7,458 bases of DNA from NCBI GenBank assembly GCA_005879255.1, contig VBKY01000478.1, forward strand, positions 1 through 7,458, given 5' to 3'. Under the pieces are notes generated by a model. The model worked only from the letters and a program-made list of their open reading frames with translations, did not search any database and was not told the DNA's origin. Origin of the DNA: Deltaproteobacteria bacterium (GTDB taxonomy: Bacteria; Desulfobacterota_B; Binatia; UBA9968). Positions 5,070 to 7,458 of this stretch are shown piece by piece. The translations under genes and the position numbers were made by a program. Position 1 is the first letter of the stretch. The number at the start of each line of letters is the position of its first letter.

Positions 5070-7340
5070 TTACGCTTTTTTCATTCCCGCCAGCACACGT
5101 TCCGGCGTGAACGGCGCCTCGCGCAGGCGCACGCCGACGGCGTCGAAGATCGCGTTGGCAATAGCCGCGGCGATTGGCGCACTGGACGGTTCTCCGCCGC
5201 CGAGAGCGGGCATCTCCGGGCGGTTGAGCAAGACGATCTCGATTTCAGGAACGTCAGGAAATCTAAGGATGGGGTAAGTGCTCCAATCAAGAGTCTTGAT
5301 TCCGGTGGAATCGAACTTGACTTCTTCCATGAGCGAGCGGCTGACGCCCTGAATAATATTTCCCTCGATCTGGTTTTTTAGCCCGTCGGGATTGATGATC
5401 AGTCCGCAGTCATGCGACAGAATGAAACGTTTGACCGCAACATTCCATGTGGTTTTGTCGACTTCCACTTCTGCGACGGCGCCGCAAATGGCATTCGCGC
5501 GATTGGAGATCGCTACGCCTCGGCCCGTTGCCTTCGTTGCACTCGATGGCGCAGAAGGGGAGGGTCGTTCCTGCCAGTTGGCTTGCTTTGCCACGGCGGT
5601 TAGCGCGTCGATGCCACGTTTGTTGCTGCCAAGATAACGCAGGCGAAATTGAACAGGGTCAACACGCTCGTCCGCGGCGATTTCATCCATGAACGATTCG
5701 CTGGCGAAGCAGCGAGCGATATCGCCTGGTGCGCGTAGATAGCCGGTGCGAAGCGGCGTCTCGTCGGCTTGCACCCACGGGATCAGCGGTGCGGTGCACT
5801 TTTGGGTTTCGAACGTATACATTTCGCCGCCGCCCTGGGTGCCGTTGGAATTTCCATCCGCCGTGGGTTTCATGCCGATTTGCCGCGAGGCGAGCAGGCG
5901 CAATCCTCGGCCCGAGGCGGCGGTCAGAGGAAAACCGCGGTCGGCAAAATCCCAGGCGATGATCTTACCTTGCGCGTCGGCACCGGCGCGGGCTAGGTCC
6001 AGCTGCGCCGGACCTTTCGGCTCCCAGGCATGTTCGTCATCGCGCATCCACTGCACGCGCACTGGTTTGCCGACCGCGCGCGAGAGCAGCGCGGCATCTT
6101 CGGCGACATCATCGGCGCCCATGCGGCCGTAGCTACCTGAGGCTTCGCGCCAGAGCACGCGCACATTTTTCTCGGGGAAGCCGAGCATCTCAGCAACCGC
6201 CGTGCGCGTCTCGAATGAACCTTGAGTGCCGGTATAGATCGTCGCTTGTTCTTTGCCGACATCGGCGACGGCGCACGACGGACCCATCATGGCGTGCAAC
6301 TGAAACGGCCAGCGGTAAGCGGCTTCGTACGTTTTGCTCGCCTGCGCGAGTGCCGCGTCCGGATTGCCTCGGTTAACCGTGACCTGATCGCGCAGGCTCT
6401 TGGTATTCTTCAGATAAGTAAAAACTTCCTCCGAATTGGCGGGCATTTTCGTCGCCGGTTGCGACCAAGTCACTTTTAGCGCTTTTGCCGCTTTGACGGC
6501 CGACCATTCCGTCGTGCAGACGACGCCGACGAAACTTCCTTCTTGGACAACTTTCACCAAGCCGGGAATACTTTTAATCGCGCTTTCATCGATGCTCGCT
6601 GGCTTCGATGTGATCGTTGGGGGACGAACGACGCGGCCATGCAACATTCCCGGCACGCGCACGTCGTGGGCGTAGACGAACTCACCGGTCAGCTTCGGTG
6701 GCAACTCGAGTCGTTTCTGTGAGGTACCGACGACCTTATAGTCTTTGATATCCTTCGCGCGAACTTCGGGCGCGACTTTCATATTCCAGCCAGTGTCGGT
6801 TGCAGTAATTTTAACATTGAACTTTTTGCCGCCGATGAGCTGGGCGTAGGTGACATATTTCTTGGGATCGCCGGCGACACTGACGACGCCGTCTTTTACC
6901 ACCAATTTTTCCGCGGTCGAGTTGAGTTTTGCGGCTGCGAGCTTCAACAGCTCTTGACGCGCCGCTGCGGCAGCCTGACGCAGTTGCGGGCCGCCTCTTT
7001 CGATGGTTCGACTACCTGCAGTTATGCCCTGGTCAATCGCTTTCGACGTGTCCAAGCCACTCATATGGATCTTGTTGAACGGAACGTCCAATTCTTCCGC
7101 AACGATTTGTGCCAGCGCGGTTTCAACCCCGGTCCCGAGATCGACTTTGCCGGAATAAACGGTGACGGTGCCGTCCGAAGCGACCGCCAGCCAGGAGTCA
7201 AGTTGTGTCGGGTCAGCATCGGTGCGCGGCTCCACCATCGATTGCGCTAAGAGTGGCGAAGACGGAAAGAACTTGAAGCTGACGATCAGCGCGCCGCTGC
7301 CTTTGAGAAACTGTCTGCGTGAGACGGATAGTGTTTTCAT
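5070..7340 (-). CDS. Tat-exported molybdopterin large subunit (xanthine dehydrogenase/IorB-type)
   Basis: This 756-residue protein is the catalytic subunit of a molybdenum hydroxylase, which inserts oxygen from water into aldehydes or N-heterocycles. It starts at ATG 7340 behind a near-perfect ribosome site, AAGGAGGT at 7346-7353 with a five-base spacer. Residues 5-16 (SVSRRQFLKGSG) are a twin-arginine motif, with cleavage likely near PLLAQS, residues 29-34. A cofactor-binding segment comes first (SGKVDLGTGVETALAQIVAE, 63-82), as in isoquinoline oxidoreductase-like large subunits, where domain order is permuted relative to classical xanthine dehydrogenase. The a/b hammerhead region follows (about 216-300), then cofactor-binding regions including LRTGYLRAPG. 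GGGEP near the end supplies the probable catalytic Glu, E717. The start lies 15 bases after the small-subunit stop, so the two form an operon and one complex. The substrate cannot be read from sequence. Confidence 0.93.
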   Translation of the reverse strand: MKTLSVSRRQFLKGSGALIVSFKFFPSSPLLAQSMVEPRTDADPTQLDSWLAVASDGTVTVYSGKVDLGTGVETALAQIVAEELDVPFNKIHMSGLDTSKAIDQGITAGSRTIERGGPQLRQAAAAARQELLKLAAAKLNSTAEKLVVKDGVVSVAGDPKKYVTYAQLIGGKKFNVKITATDTGWNMKVAPEVRAKDIKDYKVVGTSQKRLELPPKLTGEFVYAHDVRVPGMLHGRVVRPPTITSKPASIDESAIKSIPGLVKVVQEGSFVGVVCTTEWSAVKAAKALKVTWSQPATKMPANSEEVFTYLKNTKSLRDQVTVNRGNPDAALAQASKTYEAAYRWPFQLHAMMGPSCAVADVGKEQATIYTGTQGSFETRTAVAEMLGFPEKNVRVLWREASGSYGRMGADDVAEDAALLSRAVGKPVRVQWMRDDEHAWEPKGPAQLDLARAGADAQGKIIAWDFADRGFPLTAASGRGLRLLASRQIGMKPTADGNSNGTQGGGEMYTFETQKCTAPLIPWVQADETPLRTGYLRAPGDIARCFASESFMDEIAADERVDPVQFRLRYLGSNKRGIDALTAVAKQANWQERPSPSAPSSATKATGRGVAISNRANAICGAVAEVEVDKTTWNVAVKRFILSHDCGLIINPDGLKNQIEGNIIQGVSRSLMEEVKFDSTGIKTLDWSTYPILRFPDVPEIEIVLLNRPEMPALGGGEPSSAPIAAAIANAIFDAVGVRLREAPFTPERVLAGMKKA

Positions 7341-7345
7341 TCCAT

Positions 7346-7353
7346 ACCTCCTT
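7346..7353 (-). promoter_or_regulatory. Ribosome binding site of the large subunit
   Basis: The minus strand reads AAGGAGGT, a full match to the anti-Shine-Dalgarno core, with five bases before ATG 7340. It lies in the 15-base spacer after the small-subunit stop and fixes the start of the large subunit, keeping the twin-arginine motif at residues 8-9. Confidence 0.8.
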
Positions 7354-7355
7354 CC

Positions 7356-7458
7356 CTACACCAGCTGTCCCGCGGCCCGCTTTACCGCGCGCAGAATCCG
7401 GATATGCGTGCCGCAGCGGCACAGGTTGCCCGCCAGGGCTTCTTTGATCTGGCTATCG
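7356..7458 (-). CDS. [2Fe-2S] small subunit of the molybdenum hydroxylase, C-terminus only
   Basis: The last 34 codons of a gene entering from the right edge read [20 protein letters not shown], then a basic helix ([13 protein letters not shown]), ending at TAG 7356-7358. [14 protein letters not shown] is the signature around the last cysteine pair of CoxS/IorA-type iron-sulphur subunits, which hold two [2Fe-2S] clusters and pass electrons from the molybdenum site. The remaining cysteines lie outside the window. Immediate linkage to the large subunit confirms the pairing. These small subunits usually lack a signal and are carried across the membrane with the Tat-tagged partner. Confidence 0.88.
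   Translation of the reverse strand, partial: DSQIKEALAGNLCRCGTHIRILRAVKRAAGQLV

Noticed and set aside
5392..6675. Several plus-strand frames of 60-130 codons
   Set aside because: All are antisense to the large molybdenum subunit and have Arg/Ser/Ala-rich composition typical of shadows in high-GC coding DNA.
1..7458. CRISPR array, intact transposase, phage genes or toxin-antitoxin pair
   Set aside because: No regularly spaced repeats, transposase catalytic motifs, phage structural genes or recognisable toxin families were seen on either strand.

Overview
The window looks like chromosomal DNA of a Gram-negative bacterium. The right third encodes a Tat-exported molybdenum hydroxylase and a secreted S1/P1-type zinc nuclease, both of which act outside the cytoplasm. 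Codon use and the gene set recall soil or sediment lineages (Deltaproteobacteria-like, Acidobacteriota-like or Rokubacteria-like). The sequence alone does not let me choose between them.

Left part (1-3760) is accessory in character. A long coiled-coil protein runs leftward out of the window (1-645, minus). A gene-poor stretch of about 700 bp follows, with a phased operator-like repeat at 841-867 and a possible gene remnant. Next is a rightward cluster: a single-domain response regulator (1359-1727) and two small unrecognised proteins (1772-2098, 2108-2350), ending at a stem-loop. Facing it on the minus strand, 2415-3125 holds an array of small genes, at least two of them broken by frameshifts or an internal stop: a CxxC protein, a 27-residue signal-peptide-like ORF and a helical protein. 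A second orphan receiver protein (3167-3631, plus) follows.

The stretch 3632-4032 has no convincing intact gene. It contains a tRNA 3'-end-like fragment (3664-3691, minus), which could mark an old integration site, and frames that look like a decayed gene.

Right part (4033-7458) is a conserved-looking leftward block. It starts with the C-terminus of a [2Fe-2S] small subunit (7356-7458), then the Tat-exported molybdopterin large subunit (5070-7340). A long imperfect REP-like inverted repeat (4990-5057) comes next, then an S1/P1 nuclease with all nine zinc ligands (4033-4950). The two hydroxylase subunits should form one periplasmic enzyme; its electron acceptor, often a c-type cytochrome, would lie outside the window.

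The clearest unannotated signals are the two decayed minus-strand genes at 2415-3125, the 10-bp-phased TTGACAA array, the REP-like hairpin (which shows the nuclease starts at 4950 rather than 5067) and the response-regulator cluster with two unknown partners. I saw no CRISPR array, complete tRNA or rRNA, or intact transposase.
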